Assembly: GCA_963682055.1 (NCBI GenBank)
Contig: OY821746.1
Span: 26,602,481-26,666,480 of the forward strand
Direction: 5' to 3'
Source of the DNA: Primula veris
Lineage: Eukaryota > Streptophyta > Magnoliopsida > Ericales > Primulaceae
DNA: 64,000 nucleotides
In this document: positions 12,059 to 20,804 of the stretch, one piece after another
Layout of the letters: each line of letters opens with the position of its first letter
How positions within the stretch are numbered: the stretch's first letter is position 1
Program-made: the position numbers and the translations under genes
The notes under the pieces: generated by a model
The model's input: only the letters and a program-made list of their open reading frames with translations
Told to the model about the DNA's origin: nothing
The model's database searches: none

Positions 12059-12631
12059 TTAATCCAACAACCCCTCAACAGACGCCGAGCTCTCTACTAC
12101 ATCGGCAAAATGAATATCTCGCAATGAATTAATTTGCGTCCCCAAACGCTCACGAATGACCGCCTCGATTCGGTTCAAGGCAACAGTGGTTTCAGTTACC
12201 CCGGCCTTCGCATCAACCATGCGCTCTGCCCGGGACACACCACTCATTCCTTTTATATGCTCCAGCACCTCTAAAGCGCGAGCTCGGGCCCAATACGCTT
12301 TGGCAAAGGATAGCAGCAGGTCCGCGTCCTCGAAAACGGCCCCAAGGACCAAGTTCAAGCTCGTCACACGACCTCGGGCTTCATCACGAGAACGTCGTAG
12401 GGCACCGAGAAGTTCCTTCGCTTTACCCTTATTTGCCGTATAATGGGCGGTCTTTTTACTAAATTTCTCTCCCAAATCACGTAACCGAATCGCCAAGTTG
12501 GAAATATGAATATTCAGACCCTCGATTTCCTGATAAGCACAAGTCAATTTCGCGGTAATGGACGCCTTAGATCTTTCCAAATCTTCTATTACGTCACCTA
12601 CACTACGACTAGGCGAGGTCCAGACCACCAT
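12059..12631 (-). CDS. Antisense coiled-coil ORF b (190 aa from ATG)
   Basis: The first ATG is at 12631-12629. The open frame extends upstream to a likely splice acceptor (TATTGTCAG, just before GTACCAAATAACC), which would join in phase 0 to a possible donor (CAG|GTGGAA) near the end of the next ORF to the right. The protein is mostly charged helix (ERSKASITAKLTCAYQE at the start, REEARGR-like segments later), consistent with a coiled coil. It could be an internal exon of the larger antisense gene or a separate ORF. No known domain is seen. Confidence 0.6.
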   Translation of the reverse strand: MVVWTSPSRSVGDVIEDLERSKASITAKLTCAYQEIEGLNIHISNLAIRLRDLGEKFSKKTAHYTANKGKAKELLGALRRSRDEARGRVTSLNLVLGAVFEDADLLLSFAKAYWARARALEVLEHIKGMSGVSRAERMVDAKAGVTETTVALNRIEAVIRERLGTQINSLRDIHFADVVESSASVEGLLD

Positions 12632-12848
12632 GGCAAGGGGGTTATTTGGTACCTGACAATATTTTGTTTTCACATCCTTCAAAATATGACGACCATCAAA
12701 AGAAATTAACCCAAGAAAGCCCAACAGAAAGAAAACACAGCACCTATATTATCACTTCCCCAAAAGAATCTGTTTCTAGATACACAAGAGACTAAACAAA
12801 AAAAAACAAAAAAAAAACAAAAACAACAAAAATATACTATACATACTG

Positions 12849-15374
12849 CTAGAAAGATAGTAAAGGTTCCACCTGAGGAGATACTGGTGGGGGAACAACA
12901 GTAGCATCCGGTCGAGGAGTGGACGGGGCCGACATAGAGTGAGGACGCAGCGCTGTCGAAATTGTCTGTCCCGGCAGCCGAGGAAGCTCCTCTTCACGAA
13001 GATTCGCCCAGTCTAAGTGTTTCGGCGGTGCACCATGCGGACACGGATACACCAACTCCGACCACGCCCTATCCGACAAAGGAACATTCGCGAAATTGAG
13101 CGCCCGCACATGAGCACAGTATACAGAGAAGTTGGCCATCATTGCTAACTTTGTCCGCTCCTCCGCGTGTGCCATTTTCAGGGCCGTCACCTTAGCCCTT
13201 TCGGCTTCCACGTCCTCTGCCAGGAGCAAGTTCTCCTCCTCTAGTTCGCCATACTTAACGACCATGCTCTCTTGTTCCGCCTTCAATTTATCGACATCCT
13301 CGGTCAGGTGCAGAAAGTCCACCGACAGCTTGTCATAATTCTCGCCCAGGGTTTTATTATCGGCGACCAATTTCTCTTTCTCGACCTCAAAAGCCGCAAG
13401 CAGATCCTTTATCTTCTGCTCATTCTCCTCGACTACGGCGTTCTTCTCGGCCACCAGCTTCTCTTTCTCAGCCCCTAGAGCTCCCAGCTGATCCCGTAGC
13501 GCCACGGTACTCAAGGCAATCTGCACTTCAACACATTAGATTCCAAACAGAATACAAGTACCAGACCTATATAACGAAATACGAGCATCATGGTATATAT
13601 TATGAAATAAGCGCCCCACATACCCTCAGCGCATCCGCGTGGGCCTGCTCTATAACCGACATTGTAGGTTGAGCAGCTAGTCTTTCTGCATCCTTGAACG
13701 CAAGGGGTTTCAGAGCCGTATACCCCATCTTCAAGGTTCGCGGTTGCTCCAGCAGCTCACCCCCACATCGGTCGATGTAATGGGTCATTGCAACCCCGTC
13801 AACCAACACCTTCTCGGATCCGTCGAGAGCCTCATCCTCGACACCCGTCACAACATCCCCGGCAATCTCTTCGCCGCCTTCCATATCCACTTCCTCGACC
13901 GCCTCCTTCTCTGGAGCATTAGTCTCAGGGGTCCTGCGCTCGATTACATCCTCTGTACGGATGGGCGAGATACCAGACAGGTCCAACACGGCCTCGGAAA
14001 GGACAGGCGAGACCGCAGGCAGGGTCATCGTTTCCTTCCCCATAGCCACCAGCATGTTGATATGTCCGAACAGGCTATCGACCGACCCCTGAAATACAAT
14101 AATACCCATCGACCGGGCAAGAGCGAGGGTAACCAATGGAGAAGTCAGTAGCTGAAACAAGATAACTAATAAAGCAAAGCACTAGCGAACCAACCGATAA
14201 CCAAAAGACACGAAAATCATAATACATATACACATACCTCGCCCGGCACAGAGGCATCCTCGGCGGTATCCCCTTCGGCGGCAGCAACCGCCCCCTCGCC
14301 CGAGCCAACGATATCAGCCTCCTCGGTAACCGATGTATCGGTTCCCCTGGACCTCTTCGTTACTCTACCAACAGGGTCAGACGCATGACTCTTAGACCGA
14401 ACGAGCTTCTTCCCGAGCCGAGCAGCACTTCGTGCCCGGACCACTTTCAAGAACTCTTCCTCAGGCTCTTTGGGGATCTCGGGCGCAGGATTCCCCTTGG
14501 TCACCGACCCCATAGGGTACCCGAGCAGCATTGGAGCAGTACGACTCACCGGATCCGGCGTCGGTCCCGGCCCCCACCATTTCCAAAGAGCTAACAGAGC
14601 CTCTACATTGGGAGCGCCGAGATCGGGCATAGGGGGAGCGTTGGTGGCCGGTCAGGAATCTGGTGTCCCGGAGAGCCCCATTCACCAGAAGCTATCACGA
14701 TACCAAGATTGCGCTCTTTGTTGGTATCCGGCAAACCGATAACAAGCCGGCAATAGGTACGCTGGGTTTTCAGATACGAGCTGCGACGCTCAAAGCTCAG
14801 ACTGTAGACTCCGAAGACGTCCTTCAATTCAATCGGTATTCCGGCCAACTCCGATAACCTTTGAATATCGTTCAGAGTACGGTAACCATTTAAGGCCAGT
14901 TGGGCTGGAGCAATCTGGACGGCCTCAAAGAACGAAGCCACCCAGTTTGTAAAAGGAAGTCGAAGACCCCCAGTAAAAAATGCCGAAGAGCGCACAGCCA
15001 CCTCGCCGGCAGGAACAAATCCCAGCACCTCCTCGTCAGAAATAGGAAACCGGATATGTATGTTGTCAGGTATTCCGGCAAGCTCTTTAAAATCCTTTTC
15101 CACGAATGTGCCAACTTGGGCCACACTTTGGGTCAGAATTTCCTATCCAAACATCATTCACAATTCCATCAATATACTAACCAAATACACAAACAAGAAC
15201 CACATCAATATAACGCACCCCCCCCCCCCCACCGCACTCACATTAACCAGATACATAAGAATCATCATACACATATAGACAACCTAAACCATATACCAGT
15301 GACACATCTATGACCACAACGACAAAATTCCCTACAACCCCTACCAACAGAGAAAGAACACTTACGGTTATCAT
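12849..15374 (-). CDS. Spliced antisense gene, putative gypsy-type transposon (Transposase_28-like)
   Basis: A four-exon model fits the minus strand. Exon 1 is 15374-15366 (three codons, donor GTAAGT). Exon 2 is 15142-14238 (donor GTATGT). Exon 3 is 14088-13624 (acceptor TATTTCAG, donor GTATGT). Exon 4 is 13520-12849 (acceptor AAGTGCAG, stop TAG). All junctions are phase 0. Residues about 58-90 (FFTGGLRLPF, then ASFFEAV and IAPAQLALNGY) resemble the plant family called putative gypsy-type transposon (Pfam Transposase_28). That family is known from extra ORFs of Tat elements. The middle is acidic and disordered; exon 4 is a long coiled coil (LGAEKEKLVAEKNAVVEE). Within exon 2, near 14660-14680, the frame shifts and a TGA follows, so this copy is probably not intact. 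Function is unknown for the family. Confidence 0.72.
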
Positions 15375-16034
15375 TATGAACAAGCACGGGAGAACAGCAG
15401 CAAGTCTTCCAACAAAACCACGAAACCCTAGATCAAGCGGCCGAACTCTTTTCCTTTTTGGCGAGAAGAATATGCTTTAGAGAGAGAGAGATATTTTCTT
15501 CAGCAAATTCTGTGATAAAAATAAAAAAAGGATTACTTGGCACAGTAGAAAGGAGTGGAGTCACAAAAAGAATAAAATAATAACCGTCCTTTCGTGTAAC
15601 AGAGGTTTACCTTTTTTCCAACCATACAAAAGTCAACAACCGCTGCTATTTTTAACATATAAACGCTCCAGATTTCGCCACGTCAGCGCGTATCCCACTA
15701 CCCAAGGCAGTTCACATCATTACACCTAAATAAACGGCCAGTGGACCCTACCACGAAAAGCTTACCACATACGCTACCACTATTATCACACCGAGAATGT
15801 CCCCCGATTAAAGTTCCTCGACTCCCAACCAATTCTTACCCAAAGGGCACACCGAACAAGGTGGACGAAGACCGTTTCTAGCTTGACGGCAGGGAGCATC
15901 AAGTCTAACAACGCTCTCCGGGGGGATAACCGGGCATATTGTTCGGTGTATGCTGAGAGACATCAAATGATATCAACATAAAAGAGTGAAGCAAACAAGA
16001 AATAAAATAGGACAGAATCAAGTGCAAGACAAGT
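15375..16034. other. Leader and intergenic spacer in the antisense region
   Basis: It contains the predicted 5' leader and promoter of the gene to its left and the 3' flank of ORF d to its right. No ORF worth calling is seen on either strand. Confidence 0.5.
15656..15687 (-). promoter_or_regulatory. Candidate promoter of the spliced antisense gene
   Basis: On the minus strand GCTGACGTGGC (15687-15677), an ACGT-core bZIP-type site, is followed 14 bases later by TTTATATG (15663-15656), a TATA-like element. This is about 285 bp upstream of the ATG at 15374. A CT-rich stretch (15481-15492 complement) lies in the predicted leader. Inference only. Confidence 0.4.
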
Positions 16035-16040
16035 TTTATT
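16035..16040 (-). terminator. Poly(A) signal of antisense ORF d
   Basis: AATAAA on the minus strand, 70 bp after the ORF d stop codon. Confidence 0.45.
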
Positions 16041-16109
16041 CATCCACAAAGGGGGAAACACAAACAATACAACAGAAAAAGAAAAATGTTACAAGAAAAT
16101 ACACCCATC

Positions 16110-16472
16110 CTACTTTTTCGAACTATCCCCCATAGCAACATCCCTCTTCGCCAAAAGTTCCTCCAGACGCTCCTTCTCCCTAATCAAACGAGAAATCGCC
16201 ATCTCAGCCTGTTTCAAGGCGTAAGACTGAGACTCGCATTTTTGCTCGGCTTTGAAACGAGCAGTGCCCTCCTCGTCCCAGTATTGTTTAAACCTCCTCA
16301 CTTCAGTCCGAGCACACATGAGATCATGTTTCAGCCATGACATCTCAATTTCTTTTAGTTGAAGAGGAGTCAAATCCTCCTCCCCAAAACCAGGGGGACG
16401 AGGTAGCAGAAAAGTAGGCTCCTCTTCCATAAGGGCTTTCTTTTTGGAGGCAGACCTAGTGATGGGAGCCAT
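16110..16472 (-). CDS. Antisense coiled-coil ORF d (120 aa)
   Basis: ATG at 16472-16470, starting MAPITRSASKKK, then a Pro-rich stretch (LLPRPPGFGEED). From residue 40 to the end it is one charged helix (KEIEMSWLKHDL, then REKERLEELLAKRD) typical of a coiled coil. A TATA box (16556-16561) is 84 bp upstream and an AATAAA is 70 bp downstream, so it has the outline of a compact gene. It lies in a series of five similar small antisense ORFs (16110-19985). The WLKHDL helix weakly resembles WLRSEL in ORF f. No family is recognised. Confidence 0.65.
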   Translation of the reverse strand: MAPITRSASKKKALMEEEPTFLLPRPPGFGEEDLTPLQLKEIEMSWLKHDLMCARTEVRRFKQYWDEEGTARFKAEQKCESQSYALKQAEMAISRLIREKERLEELLAKRDVAMGDSSKK

Positions 16473-16555
16473 CTCACGCAAAAGCAAGTTAGAAGAAGCA
16501 AATTATAAAACAAGAGAGGTAGAAATTGGTAATGAGATACAGGCAATAGGGAGCA

Positions 16556-16561
16556 TTTATA
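16556..16561 (-). promoter_or_regulatory. TATA box of ORF d
   Basis: TATAAA in the context CTCTATAAATGC on the minus strand, 84 bp before the ATG. Confidence 0.5.
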
Positions 16562-16704
16562 GAGAATCAAAAGGCACAAAGTACGAAGCGTTACAATGGT
16601 TCACAAGACAGGCACGAGATACGAGAAGATACAACTGATTCATCAAATACAGAAAACAAAACACAAATTGAAAAGGGGGAAATACATAAGAAAACCAGCC
16701 CAAT

Positions 16705-17184
16705 CTAAGGATCAATGGGTGGAAAAATCGAACTGCCAGACCGAGAGAAGGCAGAACGAGCTGAACAACTCAACCGAGCTTGGTAGGAGTCATTCATGGC
16801 GACCAAATTGTCATTCTCCGAGGAGAGCTCACTGTTCTCCGTGGTAAGAGCCCTGACGCGTTCCTCAAGCCGAGCATTCTTTACCATTATGCTAGCAAGG
16901 CCTTGAGGAGAGTTATCAAAATCATCTTGAGCATGGTCCCAAATCTCCTCGGCATCATACCAGGAGTTGGCCATATGATTTCTCTGTGACAACAAGTGAT
17001 CGAGCTGACGACTCAGTGCCGAAATCTCGGTCCATTTCACCGTCTCTTCGGGATAAGAGCCGAACAAGCTCAAGGCCAAAACGCCGTACTCTTTCTCAAG
17101 CCTTGCCATCCGATGGCGGACCCGAGATACCTCAGTGTCCAAGCCCTTCATCTGAGCATGATATCTCACCATAGGTCCAGACAT
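16705..17184 (-). CDS. Antisense coiled-coil ORF e (159 aa)
   Basis: ATG at 17184-17182, starting MSGPMVRYHAQMKG. Two helical heptad-rich segments are visible, about residues 14-75 and 95-135 (ARLEERVRALTTENSELSSE). The tail is Ser-rich. The MSGP start is shared with ORF f. A TATA-like box (17285-17290) is about 101 bp upstream on the minus strand, and a CT-rich leader precedes the ATG. The product would be a small cytoplasmic or nuclear coiled-coil protein; there is no signal peptide or membrane segment. Function is unknown. Confidence 0.65.
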   Translation of the reverse strand: MSGPMVRYHAQMKGLDTEVSRVRHRMARLEKEYGVLALSLFGSYPEETVKWTEISALSRQLDHLLSQRNHMANSWYDAEEIWDHAQDDFDNSPQGLASIMVKNARLEERVRALTTENSELSSENDNLVAMNDSYQARLSCSARSAFSRSGSSIFPPIDP

Positions 17185-17284
17185 TCTGGGAAATTGTTAT
17201 AGTACGGAAGAAAATAAAGGGCTGAGGGAGAGAGAAGCAAAAAGAAAAATGAGAGATGATAAACTACCAAAGAAAAGAGAAGTA

Positions 17285-17290
17285 CTTATA
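17285..17290 (-). promoter_or_regulatory. TATA-like box of ORF e
   Basis: TATAAG in the context TTCTATAAGTACTTC on the minus strand, about 101 bp before the ATG. Confidence 0.4.
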
Positions 17291-17300
17291 GAACGGAGAT

Positions 17301-17354
17301 AGCATGCATATTCCTGACCTACTAGGGAGCATGCGTATTCCTGACCTACTAGGG
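17301..17354. repeat. 27 bp tandem duplication
   Basis: Two adjacent 27 bp units beginning AGCATGC and ending CTACTAGGG that differ at one base. A third partial unit (AGCATGCACC) follows. Confidence 0.9.
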
Positions 17355-17550
17355 AGCATGCACCTATATTCGACAGTGATGGGGACATCTACTGACATCT
17401 GATACAACAGTACAGAAGGAAATAAAGACGAGATATTCAAAGATCTAACTTCCCGACAAACAACAAACCACAGGTGCAATATAAAAAGAAGTGCAAAAAT
17501 AAAGGGGCAAAAATACTTTTCATTAATAAAGATGAGATATATCATTATTC

Positions 17551-17635
17551 ATTACATCCGAAAAGAAAATCTATTACATCCGAAAAGAAAATCTGTTACA
17601 TCCGAAAAGAAGATCTATTACATCCGAGAAGAGCT
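17551..17635. repeat. 22 bp tandem repeat, four units
   Basis: Units of the form ATTACATCCGAAAAG followed by AAAATCT, with one or two changes per unit. The fourth is truncated. It leads into the purine-rich tract. Confidence 0.92.
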
Positions 17636-17689
17636 AGTACAGAAGATCAGGCAAAGGATCAAATATATCAGCTGACCAAGTGAGCAGGA

Positions 17690-18110
17690 GACGCCGAAAA
17701 GAAAAAGTAAGAAGAAAGAGAAAGGAAAAGCAAGAAGAGGAAAAGAAGAAGAGTGCAAGAAAAGAAGAAGTGATAAGAAAGAAGAGTCGAAAAGAAAAAT
17801 GACAAAAACCCTAGATGTAACACAAAACCCTTAGGATCACAGGGCTGATTGTTACATCATAGTGGTGCAAAAAAGAAGAAAAAAGAAAAAGAGTGATGGG
17901 AGAGAAGATGAAGAAAAAGAAAGAGGAGCCACAGAAGAAAAACAGATAAGAAGAAGATAAAGAAATGAAGGAAACAGACAAATAAAAAGGAAGTCAATGA
18001 AACAAAAAAGAAAGGAGAAATAAAAAGAAGAAAAAAAAAGAGATGGGAAAAGATGGGGAAAAACAGAGAAAAATAAAAAAAAAAAAAAGAAGGGGGAAGG
18101 TTAGGGGGAA
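17690..18110 (+). repeat. Polypurine tract (plus strand)
   Basis: Two long GA-rich blocks, about 17690-17818 and 17868-18110, split by 50 bp of mixed sequence. The complementary pyrimidine strand reads as a false Phe/Leu-rich ORF. It sits downstream of ORF f, on the side where its transcript would end. Confidence 0.85.
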
Positions 18111-18394
18111 GTCGATCGGTATCGATGAGAGGGCCCGGCAGAGACATCCCTGTCCCTCAGTGTCGGGTTCCCCCTTAGCATCTCATTCTCTTCGACTAGA
18201 GCCTGACGAGCACGTCGGCTATAAGCCAGTTCGGATCTTAGCCAAGTTAATTCCCGAACCATCTCGGTATGGTGATAACGCATCACCTTCAGTTCCTCCT
18301 CGGCATCCCTCAACAGCCTTTGTACATGGCTATAAGAGGCTTCAAAAGCCTCGACTTGCAAAGCTAATGTTGATGGGGTGAAAGGACCAGACAT
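18101..18394 (-). CDS. Antisense coiled-coil ORF f (97 aa)
   Basis: I chose the second ATG (18394, MSGPFTPS) over the first (18466). The TATA box at 18481-18486 would place the transcript start downstream of the first ATG, and MSGP is also the start of ORF e. The body is one charged helix (LLRDAEEELKVMRYHHTEM, then WLRSELAYSRRARQALVEE) with a Ser/Arg-rich tail ending RYRSTSP. It lacks a visible AATAAA and runs into the polypurine tract. Function is unknown. Confidence 0.62.
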   Translation of the reverse strand: MSGPFTPSTLALQVEAFEASYSHVQRLLRDAEEELKVMRYHHTEMVRELTWLRSELAYSRRARQALVEENEMLRGNPTLRDRDVSAGPSHRYRSTSP

Positions 18395-18480
18395 CTTAGG
18401 GAAATTATAAGATGAGGGTCTATATATGGGGGGAAATAATATGATGAGAATTGTGGATGTAACCATGCTGTAAGCAGGTA

Positions 18481-18486
18481 TTTATA
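18481..18486 (-). promoter_or_regulatory. TATA box of ORF f
   Basis: TATAAA in GATCTATAAATACC on the minus strand, 87 bp before the chosen ATG. Confidence 0.5.
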
Positions 18487-18965
18487 GATCAATTAGATGA
18501 GGGCTGGTATTGAGAGTCGCAACCATTCGCCAATGGGTACTAAGAAGCGATGGCAATTAAAAGATGTGTCTGTTCAAGAAAGAACGTTTGGATTCCCCAA
18601 AGGTTCTAAAAAAGCGTGAGTAATTAAAAGCCACTCTTATTCACAAAACGCTTGGATTCTTACCAATATTTAAAGAGGGCAAGTAATAATGGCATTGAAA
18701 CACGCGTCATTTCTGGGGAAAGGCATTAGGTTCAAATAAATATCTAAGATCTTTTGCACAGAGATCAAGAAAACTCTGGTGAATAAGATTTTTATGCACA
18801 AGGCTCAAGAAATCCTATTGGTCCCCAGATATAAAGAGTAAGAAGGTCCAATGGATAAGGTCAAACGCTAGGCCCAAGAAAAAGCATTGATGAGGCCACA
18901 AGCGTGCGCAGTCATAAGAAGTTGCATTGGGAAAGTAATTCAGATATAAACAAGAGAAAGAAGTC

Positions 18966-18971
18966 TTTATT
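18966..18971 (-). terminator. Poly(A) signal of ORF g
   Basis: AATAAA on the minus strand, 64 bp past the ORF g stop. Confidence 0.45.
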
Positions 18972-19034
18972 GATTAATTGATACTTCGTTACAGAAGAAG
19001 CAATAAAAGGAAATACAATAAAAAAATGATAAAA

Positions 19035-19361
19035 TCATTTCGTAGAAGGGCCCGCTTCGTCATTTGGCTTCCTTTTCGACCGAGCATACACTTCCTTAAG
19101 GGCCAGTTTGGAAGCAAGTTGCCTATCTCTGGAGGCCTCGAGCTCTTTGATCCGAGCACGAGCGCGAATACTGTCGAGCAAAGACCTCTGGTGCTCCTTC
19201 TCCAGGGCATCCAATCGCTCGTCTAGTTCGGCGGCCCGACGAGCTTCCACCGATAGCCGGGCAACCCTCTTCTCGAGATAACGCATCTTCTGAACTTCCT
19301 CTTCCAGACGAGCAACATATTCAGGAAGGTTGTCACCATAGTTTTCAAGAGGAGAAGCCAT
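19035..19361 (-). CDS. Antisense coiled-coil ORF g (108 aa), paralogue of h
   Basis: ATG at 19361 (MASPLENYGDNLPEYVARLE). Starting here rather than at 19463 keeps the start downstream of the TATA box at 19412-19418. It is an almost continuous coiled coil (EEEVQKMRYLEKRVARLSVE). The C-terminus, LALKEVYARSK then a short polar tail, matches LAFKELHARSK in ORF h. The two ORFs are therefore diverged duplicates. AATAAA is present 64 bp after the stop. The role is unknown. Confidence 0.68.
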   Translation of the reverse strand: MASPLENYGDNLPEYVARLEEEVQKMRYLEKRVARLSVEARRAAELDERLDALEKEHQRSLLDSIRARARIKELEASRDRQLASKLALKEVYARSKRKPNDEAGPSTK

Positions 19362-19411
19362 TTGTTCGTCAATAAAGAATGAATTGCATAAAGAATACAG
19401 GGACAGTCCCC

Positions 19412-19418
19412 TTTTATA
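19412..19418 (-). promoter_or_regulatory. TATA box of ORF g
   Basis: TATAAAA in CTTATAAAAGGGG on the minus strand, about 51 bp before the ATG. Confidence 0.55.
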
Positions 19419-19579
19419 AGAAGAAACAATGAGTAGATCAAAGGTCATCTCGAAGAAATACAACCTCTTGAACTTCCCAAAAGCATTTACGGCGAATTAA
19501 CTACAGTTCCAAACCCAATTAAAGTCATCCAAAAAGATATCAAGAAGATGAACAGACAAGAACAAGGATAGGGAAATAT

Positions 19580-19585
19580 TTTATT
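19580..19585 (-). terminator. Poly(A) signal of ORF h
   Basis: AATAAA on the minus strand, about 80 bp after the outer stop of ORF h. Confidence 0.45.
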
Positions 19586-19664
19586 AATTTCAAAAACTTC
19601 GATTACAACTGAGGAGAAGACTCCCCATTCAAAAGAAATTACAACAGAAATCGCAAAAAACTAA

Positions 19665-19985
19665 TTATTTCGAGGAAGAGCCTTCTTCATCGTCATCCGA
19701 ACTCGGTTTAGACCGAGCATGCAACTCCTTGAAGGCAAGCTTATAGGCCCTTTTTGCTGCCTTCTACTTAGCCAGATTAGCCTCGAGCTTCTTTATATGC
19801 TCGTAAGCCCAATCCCGATCGGCCATCGTCACATGATGATCAGAATCCATGTCAGACAACCTTTTCTTGTAGTCTGAAACCTTGGCCACGAGTTTCTTAT
19901 TCGCGGTACGAGATTTCTTGATTTCCATTTCTAAATATGAAATATAATTAAAGGAGCTCTCACCAGTAGAACCTGAAGAAGCCAT
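19665..19985 (-). pseudogene. Antisense coiled-coil ORF h, interrupted by TAG
   Basis: ATG at 19985 (MASSGSTGESSFNYISYLEM) opens a 73-codon frame that stops at TAG (19766-19764). The same frame continues without a break for 32 more codons (KAAKRAYKLAFKELHARSK, then an acidic Ser-rich tail) to TAA at 19665. That extension aligns with the C-terminus of ORF g, so the TAG is an interruption and not the natural end. The full reading would be 106 residues, the size of ORF g (108). TATA (20040-20045) is 55 bp upstream. It is the ORF nearest the 3' LTR. Confidence 0.68.
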
Positions 19986-20039
19986 TATGTCACGAGCAAA
20001 TTAGTAGTAAAATGCCTAATTATGGAGGGAGCACACTCC

Positions 20040-20045
20040 TTTATA
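20040..20045 (-). promoter_or_regulatory. TATA box of ORF h
   Basis: TATAAA in CTCCTATAAAGGAG on the minus strand, 55 bp before the ATG. Confidence 0.5.
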
Positions 20046-20208
20046 GGAGTTTTCCTCGAAGAAAGATATTAGGATAGGAAACATTAAATGTGCCCCCCAG
20101 GGAACCGTCATGAGTCTATTGCGTTTCTCGATGAAGCATTGGGAAAGACAAGACCGAAGTAACGTTCTCGACAAACCGAACATGACTCCCCCGACATGGA
20201 AACCACGC

Positions 20209-20228
20209 CGAGGAAGTCAGGGAGCACT
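20209..20228 (+). promoter_or_regulatory. Candidate polypurine tract for plus-strand priming
   Basis: GAGGAAGTCAGGGAGCAC lies directly before the 3' LTR. It is purine-rich but interrupted by T and C, so it is a weak match to a classical tract. The position is right. Confidence 0.45.
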
Positions 20229-20799
20229 TGATAGAACATAAAAATTAGACCCGAATATTCTATTCGGGTAATAATCAACCCACTTTATAAATGGGTATCC
20301 AACGCTTAAATGGGTCGTCTCATACTTTTTATAGGAATTGAGGTGTTACTATCAAAAGCCCAAGCCCAATCAAATGGGGACCCATGTCTGAAAAACCCAT
20401 GGGATGAAGACATTTGTCAACATCCTAGAAGGCATAGTTGCCTATAAATAGCCAACTACCCCTCCTAGAAAAGGGACCAGAAAATCTATCCAAAAAATAT
20501 AGAGAGAAGTTGAGAAAAGAGAGAAACTAATCAACACACACCACTTCAAGAAATCAACCGAGAAAGACAAAGCCGAGCACCGAATAAAAGGGGAGAAAGA
20601 TCAAGACGAGAGATTAAATAGTCATATCGAGCACAATTGTAAAACCGAAATACTAATCCGAGCAAGTGTAATAGTCCGAATAAGGACAATAATCCGAGCA
20701 ATAATAAAGATCAGGAAGTGTCCATTATTCACAGTTGATTTACTATTATATCATTGTTGAAAAGCCTAACGCGACCGACCAAAGTTATGGCTTTATCAG
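20229..20799 (+). repeat. 3' LTR
   Basis: 571 bp, 99.3% identical to the 5' LTR. The right target duplication GCATC follows at 20800-20804. Confidence 0.97.
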
Positions 20800-20804
20800 C
20801 ATCA

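Larger units (their letters stand above)
3603..20799 (+). mobile_element. Full-length Tat-lineage Ty3/gypsy LTR retrotransposon
   Basis: A 17,197 bp element with two 571 bp LTRs that start TGATAG and end TATCA. It is flanked by the perfect 5 bp duplication GCATC (3598-3602 and 20800-20804). Order: LTR, tRNA-type primer site, gag, protease, RT, RNase H, remnant of a second RNase H, integrase, minisatellite, a large antisense ORF region, LTR. The second RNase H after the first, and a long 3' region with extra ORFs and tandem repeats, are hallmarks of the plant Tat lineage (Ogre/Retand relatives). The LTRs differ by four substitutions and two 1 bp indels (99.3% identity), so the insertion is recent. 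The coding region is heavily broken. Confidence 0.97.

Noticed and set aside
15124..15126. A start of the spliced antisense gene at GTG 15124
   Set aside because: Plants start at ATG; the splice acceptor at 15143 and the upstream ATG exon explain the N-terminus better.
17857..18147. A 96-codon minus-strand ORF rich in Phe, Leu and Ser
   Set aside because: It is the complement of the polypurine tract; composition explains it.
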